Part shown: positions 16,376 to 25,755 of the stretch, piece after piece
Numbering within the stretch: position 1 is the first letter of the stretch
Layout of the letters: the number at the start of each line of letters is the position of its first letter
Assembly: GCA_017549805.1 (NCBI GenBank)
Contig: JAFYNJ010000001.1
Span: 1-64,000, forward strand
Direction: 5' to 3'
DNA length: 64,000 bases
Source: Bacteroidales bacterium
GTDB taxonomy: Bacteria; Bacteroidota; Bacteroidia; Bacteroidales; F082
Notes under the pieces: generated by a model
Databases searched by the model: none
Seen by the model: only the letters and a program-made list of their open reading frames with translations
What the model was told of the DNA's origin: nothing
Program-made: the position numbers and the translations under genes

Positions 16376-17571
16376 AGCAGACCAAACATCCAAAGTGGAA
16401 TTTTGTTGCCATAGCCCACTTCAGTTTCGTCTATGGCTAAATAACTGTTTTTGATGTCCTTGATTTGGTCGAAGGATTTCTTGCGCCCACCGACTTCGAA
16501 AAGATATTTCCCTTCCACAAGGAAATCGCCCGCTGGCGGATAGGTCACCTGATACGATTGGCTCAATTGGTTCAAGAAAAAGGCCTCCCGAATGGTGCCA
16601 ATGTTGGGTTGCAGCGCGAATGCGTTCATGAGGTTGGGGTTGTTGAGATAAATTTTCTCGGGTCGCGATAGGTCGGATAGTTTCCGTGGCGTGTCAGTCA
16701 ATAACGACAACAAGCCTGCCTGCTCCAGGGCATAAAGCATCTTCAGCCCTTGGTTGCGATCGGTGTCCAACTCGCGGTATAGTTCGGACATATTGGGCCT
16801 CTGCGGGACTTGCTCGGCCAGAATCATGAACATCTTTTTGGCTTTCCTGATAGTGGATTGCTCGACATTCTCGATAACGGCATAATCGTTTTCCAAGATG
16901 TGACTGACCACATTCTTCAAACGGCTTCCATAACCTTCGTAAACTTGCTTGTAGAAGGGATAATAGCCAGTCTTCAGGTATTGTGCGAAAGCATGAAGCA
17001 CTTGAAAGCCGTCGCTGACAATTTCCAAGGCGATGGTCCTGTGCTTTTTGAGCAAGTCTTGCAAGGATATGCGTGGAATGTCCTTGAGACCTTCAAAGGC
17101 TAAATACTCGCGGAAGGAAAGCCCCGTCAGGTTGTATTCGATCAGTCTTCTCGAGAGGTCGCCTTTGCCTTTCTCCATCTTGAGCATCGACGAGCCGGTA
17201 TAAGCGATAAATAACCCAGGGTAGTTGTCGTTGAGGTTTTTCAGGATGGTCTGCCACGAGTCCAAATAATGAATCTCATCGAGAAACAAATATCGGCCTC
17301 CGTAAGCATAATAGTCTTCCACGATATCTGTAAAGGAATTCGTCGTAAACCAGAAATCGTCCAATGAGGCATAGAGCACTTCCGATGTGTCGGGGAAGGT
17401 CTCCTTGATGTGCTGGAGCATTAGCGTGGATTTGCCTGTTCCTTTTGGGCCTTTGATGCCAATTAAGTTGTCCCTCCAATCGATGTCCTGATAAAGGTAT
17501 CTTTTGAAGGTGGTGGAGATGGACGATAGTCTCCTGTCCAATGTCCGCTGCAAATAATCCGGTGCACTCAT
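16369..17571 (-). CDS. AAA_14/DUF4143 ATPase
   Basis: The 400-residue cytosolic protein has Walker A IGIKGPKGTGKSTLM and Walker B RYLFLDEIHYLDSW, a sensor-like IAYTGSSMLK, and a C-terminal DUF4143 region (YQVTYPPAGDFLVEGKYLFE ... GRKKSFDQI) resembling a degenerate restriction-endonuclease fold. Such ATPases occur in many copies in Bacteroidota genomes; their role is unknown. It is a single gene with its own promoter, preceded by three degenerate 33-bp repeats. Confidence 0.85.
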   Translation of the reverse strand: MSAPDYLQRTLDRRLSSISTTFKRYLYQDIDWRDNLIGIKGPKGTGKSTLMLQHIKETFPDTSEVLYASLDDFWFTTNSFTDIVEDYYAYGGRYLFLDEIHYLDSWQTILKNLNDNYPGLFIAYTGSSMLKMEKGKGDLSRRLIEYNLTGLSFREYLAFEGLKDIPRISLQDLLKKHRTIALEIVSDGFQVLHAFAQYLKTGYYPFYKQVYEGYGSRLKNVVSHILENDYAVIENVEQSTIRKAKKMFMILAEQVPQRPNMSELYRELDTDRNQGLKMLYALEQAGLLSLLTDTPRKLSDLSRPEKIYLNNPNLMNAFALQPNIGTIREAFFLNQLSQSYQVTYPPAGDFLVEGKYLFEVGGRKKSFDQIKDIKNSYLAIDETEVGYGNKIPLWMFGLLY

Positions 17572-17601
17572 GGCGTTTGTGTTTTGGTGTTATTTCGGCT
17601 G

Positions 17602-17609
17602 CAAAGATA
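17602..17609 (-). promoter_or_regulatory. TAnnTTTG promoter element for the AAA/DUF4143 ATPase
   Basis: The minus strand reads TATCTTTG, 30 bases before the ATG at 17571. It lies just downstream of the 33-bp repeats. Confidence 0.6.
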
Positions 17610-17614
17610 GGAAT

Positions 17615-17713
17615 AATATTTCAAAACACTAACTTTTTGCAAAAAATAATGTTTGAAAACACTAAAATCTGATAAAAAATAATGTTTATAAATACTAAAT
17701 TTGAATTTTGATA
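17615..17713. repeat. Three degenerate 33-bp tandem repeats upstream of the ATPase gene
   Basis: Copies begin at 17615, 17648 and 17681, each starting AATRTTT and containing an A-rich ACACTAA or ATACTAA core. The period is 33 bases, about three helical turns. The block is strongly AT-rich and lies between the ATPase promoter and the FISUMP gene at 17797; the rest of that 225-base gap shows nothing else clear. Confidence 0.6.
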
Positions 17714-17796
17714 AGGAAAGTTGGTGATTTTTATAGTTTTAATTGGCGCGGTTTGGATGTTTTTCGTTTCTTTGCAAAGTCTAAACCAACAAAAAG

Positions 17797-18438
17797 ATGA
17801 ACATATTTACAAAGGCCATAACAGCCATTCTGTTCATTGGAATAATTGTTACATTTGTAGAATGTGATGGAAATAGAGAAAATGGCAGAATCAATGATCA
17901 TGCCTATGTTGACTTGGGTTTGCCTAGTGGTACACTTTGGGCTACTTGTAATATGGGAGCTGGTTCTCCTGAAGATTATGGTGGATATTACATTTTAGGA
18001 CAGGATATTAAAAAACACTTATATGAATATTACAAAGATGGTGATGCTGAAAAATACTATAAGTGTCATGAATTAAACCATCTTGTTGAAGTGTTTGGTG
18101 TCGGAGAAACAGTTGATTGGAATTCCGATTGGCATTTACCGCGAAGAGAGGATTTCAAGGAGTTGATGACAATTTGTAGTTGTGAGAAGATAGAAATGAA
18201 AGGTGTGAGCGGATGCTTATTCGTTGCACCTAATGGCAATAGCCTCTTCTTGCCTAGCGCCGGTCATTGCGAAGAAGGAATAATATATGGTTTAGGTGAA
18301 ATGAATTATTATCGTATTAGTCCTATTTCTGAATCGAATTTTAATGCTTGGATTACTGATGCTAAAAATATTGGAGGTTTTGGTAGCGGTTTTCAAGATT
18401 TTGGATTATCTGTGCGTCCAGTATGTTCCTCGAAATGA
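17797..18438 (+). CDS. FISUMP-domain lipoprotein (paralog 3, AT-rich)
   Basis: The 213-residue product has a hydrophobic signal ending IVTFVEC (probable lipobox Cys), then the FISUMP domain: YVDLGLPSGTLWATCNMGA, NSDWHLPRREDFKELM, NSLFLPSAGH and GLSVRPVCSSK. Codon use is visibly more AT-rich than in paralogs 1 and 2 (many AAT, TAT, GAA), suggesting later acquisition or relaxed selection. The canonical FAWGET segment is replaced by ILGQDIKKHL. No convincing promoter was found. Confidence 0.75.
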   Translation: MNIFTKAITAILFIGIIVTFVECDGNRENGRINDHAYVDLGLPSGTLWATCNMGAGSPEDYGGYYILGQDIKKHLYEYYKDGDAEKYYKCHELNHLVEVFGVGETVDWNSDWHLPRREDFKELMTICSCEKIEMKGVSGCLFVAPNGNSLFLPSAGHCEEGIIYGLGEMNYYRISPISESNFNAWITDAKNIGGFGSGFQDFGLSVRPVCSSK

Positions 18439-18456
18439 TTGAATTGTAAAAAAATA

Positions 18457-18486
18457 ATCCCCGCAACGCCAAGTATTGCGGGGATT
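18457..18486. terminator. Bidirectional terminator between the FISUMP gene and htpG
   Basis: AATCCCCGCAA, 9-base loop, TTGCGGGGATT, flanked by A and T runs: an 11-bp stem serving both convergent genes. Confidence 0.9.
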
Positions 18487-18506
18487 TCTTTTTGCGTAAA
18501 GCTTGA

Positions 18507-20453
18507 TTACAACTTCTCTAAATTCCTCTTCACAAACTCACTCAAATCCTTACCCTTCAGTAAGTTCTTCGAGAGCAGTGCGAGATCGTAGATTTGCCTG
18601 ATAGTGGCTTCTTGCGCGGCTTCGTCCTTGTCCAAGAGTCTGGTGATGACGGGGCTGTTGGTGTTGAGCATCAGCGTGTAGCTGTCGGGCATGGAGCCGT
18701 AGAACGACATGGAACCGCCGCCCATCTGCTCCATCTCCTTCATACGGCGCATCCACTCGTTTTGGGTGACCTCCACGGGGGCGGCTTCGGAGCCTTCGTT
18801 GCTGAACGCCACGTTGAACTTCATCTTGTCGATGACCTTCTCGAAGGCGGCCTTCAAGGTCTCCTTCTGCTTGTCATCGAGGCCCGATTCGGTTTCCTTG
18901 TCGTCCTTCACGATGAGCTTGTCGATGGTGTTGGAGTCCACGCGGGCAAACATCGCACGGTTGTCATCGCCCTTTTCGCCTTCCTTCTGCTCGTAGGCGC
19001 TGATGAAGTGCGGGTCGAGGATGCCGTCCATCATCAGGACGTTGTAACCCTTGGCCTTGGCGTTCTCGATGTTGGTGTATTGGTCGTCCTTGTCGGTGGC
19101 ATACAGATACACCAACATCTTGTCCTTGTTGGTCTGCTGCTCTTTGATAAGGGTCTTGTATTCCTCGATGGTGTAGTACTTGTCGTCGGTGTCCTTGAAG
19201 AGGAAGAACTTCTCGGCGCGCTCGTAGAACTTCGGGTCGCTCATCATGCCGTATTCGATGAACACGCGGATGTCGTCCCAGTTCTTCTCGTAAGCCTCGC
19301 GGTCTTTCTTGAAGAGCTCCTCGAGTTTCTCGGCCACCTTCTTGGTGATGTAGGTCGAGATTTTCTTCACGTTCTGGTCGCTTTGCAGGAACGAACGGCT
19401 CACGTTCAGCGGGATGTCGGGCGAGTCGATGACGCCGTGCAGCAGTGAGAGGAACTCGGGCAGGATGCCTTCGACGCTGTCGGTGACGAAGACCTCGTTG
19501 CAGTAGAGCTGTATCTTGTTGCGCTGGAACTCGTAGCGGTTCTTCACCTTCGGGAAATAAAGGATGCCCGTGAGGTTGAAGGGGTAGTCCACGTTGAGGT
19601 GGATGTGGAACAGCGGCTCGCCGAAGTTCATCGGGTAGAGCGTGTGGTAGAAGTCGTTGTACTCCTCGTCCTTGATGTCGGTCGGGGCTTTCTTCCACAG
19701 CGGAGCCACATCGTTGATGATCCAAGGCTTCTCCACTTCCTTGGTCTTCGGCTTTTTGTCTTCTTTCTTTTCTTCGTTTTCGTTTTCTACGGATGCCTCT
19801 TCTTCAATGGGTTCTTGCACTTTGCGTGTACCAAATTGGATCGGGATGGGCAGGAACTTGCAGTATTTGTTGAGCAGTTCGCGGATGCGGCCTTCTTCGA
19901 GGAACTCGGCGGAGTCATCGGCGATGTAGAGGATGACGTCGGTGCCACGGTCGCCTTTCGGGATTTCGTTCATGGTGTATTCTGGGCTGCCGTCGCACTC
20001 CCAGATGACGCCGTTCTTGCCTTCTTCATGGCAGGACTTCGAAATCAGTGACACCTTCGAGGAGACCATGAAGGCAGAATAGAAGCCCAAGCCAAAATGT
20101 CCGATGATGTTGGCAGCCTCGGCTTCGCTTTGGGTCTTGAACTTGGCGATGAACTCCTCGGCACCCGAGAAAGCGATTTGGTTGATGTACTTGTCCACCT
20201 CTTCGGCGTTCATGCCGATACCTCTATCACGGACGGTGAGGGTCTTTTTTTTCTTGTCGACTTCCACCTTGATGGTAAGGTCGCCCAATTCGCCCTTGAA
20301 CTCGCCCGAGGCGGCAAGGGCTTTCAGTTTTTGCGTGGCATCCACAGCGTTGCTGATGATTTCGCGCAGGAAGATCTCCTGGTCCGAATACAAGAACTTC
20401 TTGATGACAGGGAAAATGTTTTCTGTCTTTACTCCAATGTTACCTGTTTGCAT
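18507..20453 (-). CDS. htpG: Hsp90-family chaperone HtpG
   Basis: The 648-residue cytosolic chaperone has the GHKL ATPase N-domain (IFLREIISNAVDATQKL, RDRGIGMNAEEVDKYI, HFGLGFYSAFMVS), a charged linker rich in Glu/Lys at about residues 220-245 (EEKKEDKKPKTKEVEKPW), the middle domain (GILYFPKVKNRYEFQRN, PLNVSRSFLQSD) and a C-terminal dimerisation region. Length is normal. It stands alone; its partners grpE and dnaJ are at 51989-53769. Confidence 0.95.
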   Translation of the reverse strand: MQTGNIGVKTENIFPVIKKFLYSDQEIFLREIISNAVDATQKLKALAASGEFKGELGDLTIKVEVDKKKKTLTVRDRGIGMNAEEVDKYINQIAFSGAEEFIAKFKTQSEAEAANIIGHFGLGFYSAFMVSSKVSLISKSCHEEGKNGVIWECDGSPEYTMNEIPKGDRGTDVILYIADDSAEFLEEGRIRELLNKYCKFLPIPIQFGTRKVQEPIEEEASVENENEEKKEDKKPKTKEVEKPWIINDVAPLWKKAPTDIKDEEYNDFYHTLYPMNFGEPLFHIHLNVDYPFNLTGILYFPKVKNRYEFQRNKIQLYCNEVFVTDSVEGILPEFLSLLHGVIDSPDIPLNVSRSFLQSDQNVKKISTYITKKVAEKLEELFKKDREAYEKNWDDIRVFIEYGMMSDPKFYERAEKFFLFKDTDDKYYTIEEYKTLIKEQQTNKDKMLVYLYATDKDDQYTNIENAKAKGYNVLMMDGILDPHFISAYEQKEGEKGDDNRAMFARVDSNTIDKLIVKDDKETESGLDDKQKETLKAAFEKVIDKMKFNVAFSNEGSEAAPVEVTQNEWMRRMKEMEQMGGGSMSFYGSMPDSYTLMLNTNSPVITRLLDKDEAAQEATIRQIYDLALLSKNLLKGKDLSEFVKRNLEKL

Positions 20454-20560
20454 ATCTTTTTTGTTTTAAATTTCAAATCGACATGCGCCCTTGGTCAAAT
20501 TGTGTGCCATTGGAAAAACTGACATTTTGGCAAATTTCATTTGAATTTTCAAAAACTTCT

Positions 20561-20568
20561 TATATTTG
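20561..20568 (+). promoter_or_regulatory. TAnnTTTG promoter element before the T9SS cargo pair
   Basis: TATATTTG, 23 bases before the ATG at 20592, with TTTG at 20540-20543 as a possible -33 element (17-base spacer). Confidence 0.6.
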
Positions 20569-20591
20569 TAGGTTGTAAAAGAAAATAAGCT

Positions 20592-23075
20592 ATGAAGAAA
20601 CTTTATGCTTTTCTGGCAACGTGGCTTCTTATGGGAAGCACCTTTGCCCAGGTCCTTGTCAATGAAGGTTTTGAAACGGGTAATACCGTGGGCCAAGCTC
20701 CTGTGGGTTGGATTTGTCCCGACAATGGATGGAAAGCCGGCATCACGATACCGGACGATAACGAGGCAAGGGGAAGAAAGCCGCATACTGGCGATTGGTA
20801 CATGTATGCCACCTATAACACCGATGTGTGGATCTATAAGGAAATCAATGTGACAGCGGGCAGCTATTATCGCGTCTCGTTCTGGTATGCCACCTGGCAT
20901 GTCGATCACTTCGACTTGGAAGTGAAAGCCGGTGCAAGTGCCGACCCTTCGGCAATGAACATCACCGTGGTGCCGCAGATGGTAGTCGCCAATGAAGACT
21001 ATGAACAGGCCTCTGCGGTGTTCCAAGCAACCAACACGGGCAACTGCTATGTGGGCTTCCACAGCGTTGCCACTAACATGCCCTGGTACCTGTCGGTCGA
21101 TGACGTCATCATCGAACAGACTGCCCAATACAACTTCAATGTAGAGCAGCTTACCGCCGACACTTCGGTGTATTTCGGCGAGCCGGCCTACCTGCGCTTC
21201 GTTCTCAGTAACACGGGCGAGCAGTCGGATACCTACCAATTCACGAACACTGGGAGCCTTCCAATCGAGTTCTACCAAAACGGCACACAGGTGAACCAGG
21301 TGACTTTGTCGTACAATACTTCCGTTGAATTGGTCGCCAAGGCCACTTTGCCGATGAACCTGACCAATGGACAAACGTTGCATGCCACTTTCAATGTGAC
21401 TTCGGCTCATTCTGCTCCTGTACAAAGCGCCGATTTTACCATCACCGCGTTGGAGCCTTTCAATGCTTTCCCATTGATGGAAGGTTTTGAGGACGACTTT
21501 GTTCCATTCGGCTGGCAGAACCATATCACAAACGGCAACTATGCCTTCGACAGGCGTACAGCAAGCAGCACTCCGAATGCCATGCCGCACGACGAAAGTC
21601 AGTACATGGCTCGGTTTTACACCTATACCAATCCGGAAGGATGCTCGGCAGAGTTGGTCTCGCCAAAGATGACCTTGAATGCCACCGGCAATGTGGTCTC
21701 TTTCTGGGTGTTCCGCAACAGCAACCCCAACATCAACCGTGCCGACCGCTTCAATGTTTATTACAACACGGAGCCGAAATCGGAGGGCGGTGTGCTGCTG
21801 GGTACGGTACACCGTTGTACCTACATGGAACCTATCGTTGCCGATGTGGACGATTGGTACGAATATTCCTATACCTTCAACAGCCCGACGGGCTACGGCT
21901 TCATCATCTTTGAAGGCGTGAGTGGCTATGGTTGGGACCTCCTGCTCGATGACATCATCATCAACAGCACCGATGTGGACGATAATCCACCGACCTTGGT
22001 CTCCGTCAAGGGAACCCAGCAGTATGCCGACACAGAGATGGAGGTCAGGATTCGAGCCTACGATGCCTCTTCCATGCCGTCAACCCTGGCTGGCATCTAT
22101 ACCATCAACGGGACGAGCCATAACGTTACCCTGACACAAGCCAAGGGTAATTTCGACTATACCGCCACGCTTCCCGCGCAAGCGAACCATACCTCTGGAA
22201 CATTGGTGCTGACGCTGGTTGACGAGCTTGGCAACAGTGCCGACACCGATCCGATTGCATTGCATTGGGACTATCAGCGTCCGTTGCTGTATGAGACCTT
22301 CGAGGAATGCGACATCCTCTCATTGCCTGATGGCTGGACCACCCAAGGCAACCCCACTTGGTGGGATTGGAACGTGCTGGGAACGGTGTATTATACCGAC
22401 TACTATTATGACGACTTCGTGGTGACTCCTCACAGCGGCAACCGACAAGCCGTGCTGGAATGGGACGACACCGAGGAGCCTTCCGCACAAGACCAAACCT
22501 TGGTCTCGCCCGTGCTGACCATCACCGAACCCACCGTGCTCACCTTCTGGACATGGGCACAATATGGCAGTCAGGACCAAGACCATTTTGTGGTGAGGGT
22601 TTACGACTGCTATGACGGCACTTGGGAAGACAAATGGGATGCCATCAACCTGCCATACGGTCAAATTAACAGCTATACGGAGCCGCTCTCGTTTGTCCTT
22701 GACGAATACATTGGTAAAAACATCAAGATCGGGTTCCGTGGCTATAACGGCTGGGGCTCCTATCTGGGTTGGGATTGGTTCATCGACGATGTGAAGGTGA
22801 TTGTCACCGACACCACCGATGTCGCAGTGGGAGAGACGCTTTTGGATGCCGTCAATCTCTATCCGAATCCCGCCAAGGATCGAGTCCATATCGATTCCAA
22901 GAGCACCATCCGTCAGATGGAAATCATCGGAGTCAACGGCGTGGCGGTCGAGAACAAGAAGGTTGACGTCAACAGCGTGGATCTTGACTTGAAAGGCTAT
23001 GCGAAAGGTTTGTATGTGTTGCGTCTTGTGACGGATGAAGGCGTTGTCACGAAGCGATTGGTTTTGAGTGAATAA
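20592..23075 (+). CDS. T9SS-secreted multidomain adhesin-like protein (choice-of-anchor J)
   Basis: The 827-residue protein has a signal peptide (ending LMGSTFAQ). Three jelly-roll-type choice-of-anchor J modules start near residues 22 (VNEGFETGNTVGQAPVGW), 296 (LMEGFEDDFVPFGW) and 567 (YETFEECDILSLPDGW); modules two and three have DDI or DDV endings. A type A T9SS sorting domain begins near residue 753 (VNLYPNPAKDRVHI ... GLYVLRLVTDEG ... KRLVLSE). The modules suggest binding of carbohydrate or protein at the cell surface. It sits 17 bases before a C10 protease gene. Confidence 0.85.
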   Translation: MKKLYAFLATWLLMGSTFAQVLVNEGFETGNTVGQAPVGWICPDNGWKAGITIPDDNEARGRKPHTGDWYMYATYNTDVWIYKEINVTAGSYYRVSFWYATWHVDHFDLEVKAGASADPSAMNITVVPQMVVANEDYEQASAVFQATNTGNCYVGFHSVATNMPWYLSVDDVIIEQTAQYNFNVEQLTADTSVYFGEPAYLRFVLSNTGEQSDTYQFTNTGSLPIEFYQNGTQVNQVTLSYNTSVELVAKATLPMNLTNGQTLHATFNVTSAHSAPVQSADFTITALEPFNAFPLMEGFEDDFVPFGWQNHITNGNYAFDRRTASSTPNAMPHDESQYMARFYTYTNPEGCSAELVSPKMTLNATGNVVSFWVFRNSNPNINRADRFNVYYNTEPKSEGGVLLGTVHRCTYMEPIVADVDDWYEYSYTFNSPTGYGFIIFEGVSGYGWDLLLDDIIINSTDVDDNPPTLVSVKGTQQYADTEMEVRIRAYDASSMPSTLAGIYTINGTSHNVTLTQAKGNFDYTATLPAQANHTSGTLVLTLVDELGNSADTDPIALHWDYQRPLLYETFEECDILSLPDGWTTQGNPTWWDWNVLGTVYYTDYYYDDFVVTPHSGNRQAVLEWDDTEEPSAQDQTLVSPVLTITEPTVLTFWTWAQYGSQDQDHFVVRVYDCYDGTWEDKWDAINLPYGQINSYTEPLSFVLDEYIGKNIKIGFRGYNGWGSYLGWDWFIDDVKVIVTDTTDVAVGETLLDAVNLYPNPAKDRVHIDSKSTIRQMEIIGVNGVAVENKKVDVNSVDLDLKGYAKGLYVLRLVTDEGVVTKRLVLSE

Positions 23076-23092
23076 TTAAAAATTGATATACT

Positions 23093-25657
23093 ATGAAACG
23101 TCTTTTATGCTTATTGGTTGCAGCTGCGATGACGGCATCGTTGAATGCAGCTCCTGTGAACCGCACCGAAGCCCTGAGAACAGCTTCCACTTTCATGAAA
23201 TTGATGCAAGAAGAGCAGTCGCTGCCCGTTGAGTCCATAAGAGAAGTGGAACTTCAACGGAGCTGGCAGTTGGACCGTCTTTTTATCTTTACAGGCGATC
23301 ACTGCTTTGTTATCCTTTCGGGCGACGACAGGGCGTTGCCCATCTTGGCCTATTCGTTGGACGGGCCCTTCGATACAGAGGACTTGCCGGAGAATCTGCT
23401 GTCGTGGCTGCAAGGTTATAATCAGGAAATCCAGTATTTGGTGGAACACCAGGTGGAAGCTCCTGAGGCCGTGCAAACGGCTTGGTTGACCTTGGCCCAA
23501 GGGAAGCTGCAGCAACCCTTGAATCGTTCGGAGGTGCAACCCTTGATGAGCTCCAAATGGGGTCAGGGATACCCTTTCAACTATTCCTGCCCGGATGAAT
23601 GCGTGACAGGTTGTGTGGCCACTGCCATGAGCCAGATCATGCGGTATTGGGAATATCCGAACAAGGGCACAGGATCCCATTCATATTATCATACCACATA
23701 CGGTACACTCAGTGCCAATTTTGGCAATACCACCTACGATTGGGACCACATGACCTCATCGCCAACCAGCTCTTGTTCCCTTTTGGAGAAGCAAGCGTTG
23801 GGCACTTTGTGCTATCAGGCTGGCGTGGCCGTGGATATGGATTATGGTCCCGATGCGAGTGCCGCTTCGTCATACGATGCTCCCGATGCACTGAAACAAT
23901 ATTTTGGCTATAGCTCTGAAGCGATGATGGTGGAAAAAAGTGATTATACGGATGTCGGCTGGAAGAACCTGCTCAAGGGAGAATTGGATCTTTCCCGACC
24001 TTTGTATTATTCTGGGAACAACGCAACCAGCAATGGAGGACATGCTTTCGTCTGTGATGGTTACGATGTGCGCGACTATTTCCACTTTAACTGGGGTTGG
24101 AAAGGCAACCATAATGGTTTCTACATGATGGGTGCGCTCAATCCCGATGAAGAAACAGATCTGAATTATATCAATAAGGTTATCATTGGACTGCATCCTG
24201 TTTCGTATGCCCTTGCTGCCCCTACGAACCTCAGTGCCGTTGTTCAAGGGCATGACGTGCGCTTGTCATGGACCGCCTCGTCGGGTGCCGCTTCCTATAA
24301 TGTGTATCGCAATGGCGATCTGCTTGCTTCAGGAGTGACTGGAACGACCTTCGTGGATGAGAATCCGGGATATGGCAGCTACACTTATTATGTGAAAGCG
24401 TTGAAAAGCAATGGTGATCGCTCACCCAGGTCGACTGCTGTCGAAGCTCAGTTGGTTTATTCCATCCCGGCGCCGACCGAAGTGACGGGTCAGTTCCATC
24501 ACGATAATGCTTCCTTGACGCTGTCGTGGAACATGTCTGTCTTGCAGGAGGATAAGCTTCACTATGGCATGGGACCGTACGCGGCTTCGGGTTATGGCTA
24601 CCCCAATCCGTATCCAACCTATTGGGCTCATCGTTATCCCGTCTCCATGTTGGTGCCTTATGCGGGCATGAAAATCACCTCGGTGGAGGTGTATTTGAGG
24701 GCGACCGGTAACTATACCCTGTATTTGTATGCAGGCAGCGCATCGGGTCCCGACGAGCTTCTTTTCCAGCAACCGTTCAGCTGTGTCGCGACAGGGGAGA
24801 ACCTCCTGGAGTTCGTGAATCCGGTAGCATTGGATTATGAGCATGATTTATGGGTGGTGTTCTATGCGCCTACTACCATTCAGTATCCCGCCGCGTATTG
24901 TAACTATAACGGATCGGGATTGGCCAATGCATCATATATCAGCTATAATGGCAGCACTTGGAATTCGCATGCTGAAGACCAAATTTCATGGATGATTGAG
25001 GTGTATCTTGAGGCTCCTGAATACACCTATAAGATTTCCAAAAACGGCACCGTGATTGCCGATCATGTGACTGGACTCGAGTATGAGGATGGTCAGCTGG
25101 CTTCGGGAACTACGACATATCAAGTACAAGCCGTTTGTGAAGGGGAGACTTCCGGTTTCTCGGATGCCTGCTCCATCTCGTTGGTTGAGATCACAACCAG
25201 TGTCAACAATCCTGCTGGTGGCGCCGTGGATAACGGAGGCCTCTATCAGGAAGGTGAGAATGTCAATTTGCATGCCTATCCCAATACCACTGCGGGATAC
25301 GTATTCAAGGAATGGCAGGAGGGTGGCGTAAGCGTCAATACGAATCCTACTTATTCGTTTGTCGCGACTGTTGACCGTGACTTGGTGGCTTGTTTCGCCA
25401 ACAACCATGGTGTTGACGACTTGCAGGCCTCGCTTGTCCTTTATCCCAATCCAGTCAAGTCGTCCTTACGCATCGAAGGACTTGAGCTGCTTTCGGTGAA
25501 GGTCTATTCCTTGGATGGCAGGCTGTTGATGGCACCTTCATGCGAATCGACGTCTTCGATGACGTTGGACATGAAGGGCTTGAAAGCGGGACAGTATTTG
25601 CTGGAGCTAACGACACCTGAAGGGTTGGTCAGGAAAACTATTGTCTTGAGCAAGTAA
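23093..25657 (+). CDS. T9SS-secreted C10 family cysteine protease (streptopain/interpain-like)
   Basis: The 854-residue protein has a signal peptide (ending SLNAA) and a Spi-type inhibitory propeptide to about residue 145. The C10 catalytic domain has nucleophile Cys174 in CVTGCVATAMSQIMRYW and catalytic His317 in NGGHAFVCDGYD. Fibronectin III-like modules (APTNLSAVVQGHDVRLSW), a bacterial-repeat-like module (AGYVFKEWQEGG) and a T9SS sorting domain (LVLYPNPVKSSLRI ... KTIVLSK) follow. Both catalytic residues are intact. It resembles PrtT and interpain of oral Bacteroidales; proteolysis outside the cell is the expected role. Confidence 0.9.
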   Translation: MKRLLCLLVAAAMTASLNAAPVNRTEALRTASTFMKLMQEEQSLPVESIREVELQRSWQLDRLFIFTGDHCFVILSGDDRALPILAYSLDGPFDTEDLPENLLSWLQGYNQEIQYLVEHQVEAPEAVQTAWLTLAQGKLQQPLNRSEVQPLMSSKWGQGYPFNYSCPDECVTGCVATAMSQIMRYWEYPNKGTGSHSYYHTTYGTLSANFGNTTYDWDHMTSSPTSSCSLLEKQALGTLCYQAGVAVDMDYGPDASAASSYDAPDALKQYFGYSSEAMMVEKSDYTDVGWKNLLKGELDLSRPLYYSGNNATSNGGHAFVCDGYDVRDYFHFNWGWKGNHNGFYMMGALNPDEETDLNYINKVIIGLHPVSYALAAPTNLSAVVQGHDVRLSWTASSGAASYNVYRNGDLLASGVTGTTFVDENPGYGSYTYYVKALKSNGDRSPRSTAVEAQLVYSIPAPTEVTGQFHHDNASLTLSWNMSVLQEDKLHYGMGPYAASGYGYPNPYPTYWAHRYPVSMLVPYAGMKITSVEVYLRATGNYTLYLYAGSASGPDELLFQQPFSCVATGENLLEFVNPVALDYEHDLWVVFYAPTTIQYPAAYCNYNGSGLANASYISYNGSTWNSHAEDQISWMIEVYLEAPEYTYKISKNGTVIADHVTGLEYEDGQLASGTTTYQVQAVCEGETSGFSDACSISLVEITTSVNNPAGGAVDNGGLYQEGENVNLHAYPNTTAGYVFKEWQEGGVSVNTNPTYSFVATVDRDLVACFANNHGVDDLQASLVLYPNPVKSSLRIEGLELLSVKVYSLDGRLLMAPSCESTSSMTLDMKGLKAGQYLLELTTPEGLVRKTIVLSK

Positions 25658-25708
25658 GTGCTTGATATAAGGTTTTTTAGTTTTAATCGAGTATAAAAGA
25701 AACTGATA

Positions 25709-25727
25709 ATCCCTCGCTGTTAGGGAT
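25709..25727. repeat. REP-like hairpin at the left prophage edge
   Basis: ATCCCT, 7-base loop, AGGGAT. The GTTAGGGAT half is shared with the REPIN at 60562-60629. It lies at the point where the portal gene lost its first half. Confidence 0.5.
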
Positions 25728-25755
25728 ATGGTTTCGCGTCAGCCGCGAGCAGAAC

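Noticed and set aside
16369..17571. AAA/DUF4143 ATPase as part of a defence island
   Set aside because: These ATPases are widespread and multi-copy in Bacteroidota; nothing beside this copy looks like a defence partner.
17615..17713. Possible CRISPR array
   Set aside because: Only three degenerate 33-base copies with no spacers and no cas genes; treated as tandem regulatory repeats.
18594..19448. A 284-codon plus-strand frame inside htpG
   Set aside because: It is very rich in Val, Leu, Gly and His, as expected from the complement of htpG, and no family matches; htpG is intact in its own frame.
20466..21812. A 448-codon open frame on the minus strand
   Set aside because: It is antisense to the T9SS cargo gene at 20592 and runs into the promoter region; the composition is that of a shadow frame and no domain is recognisable.
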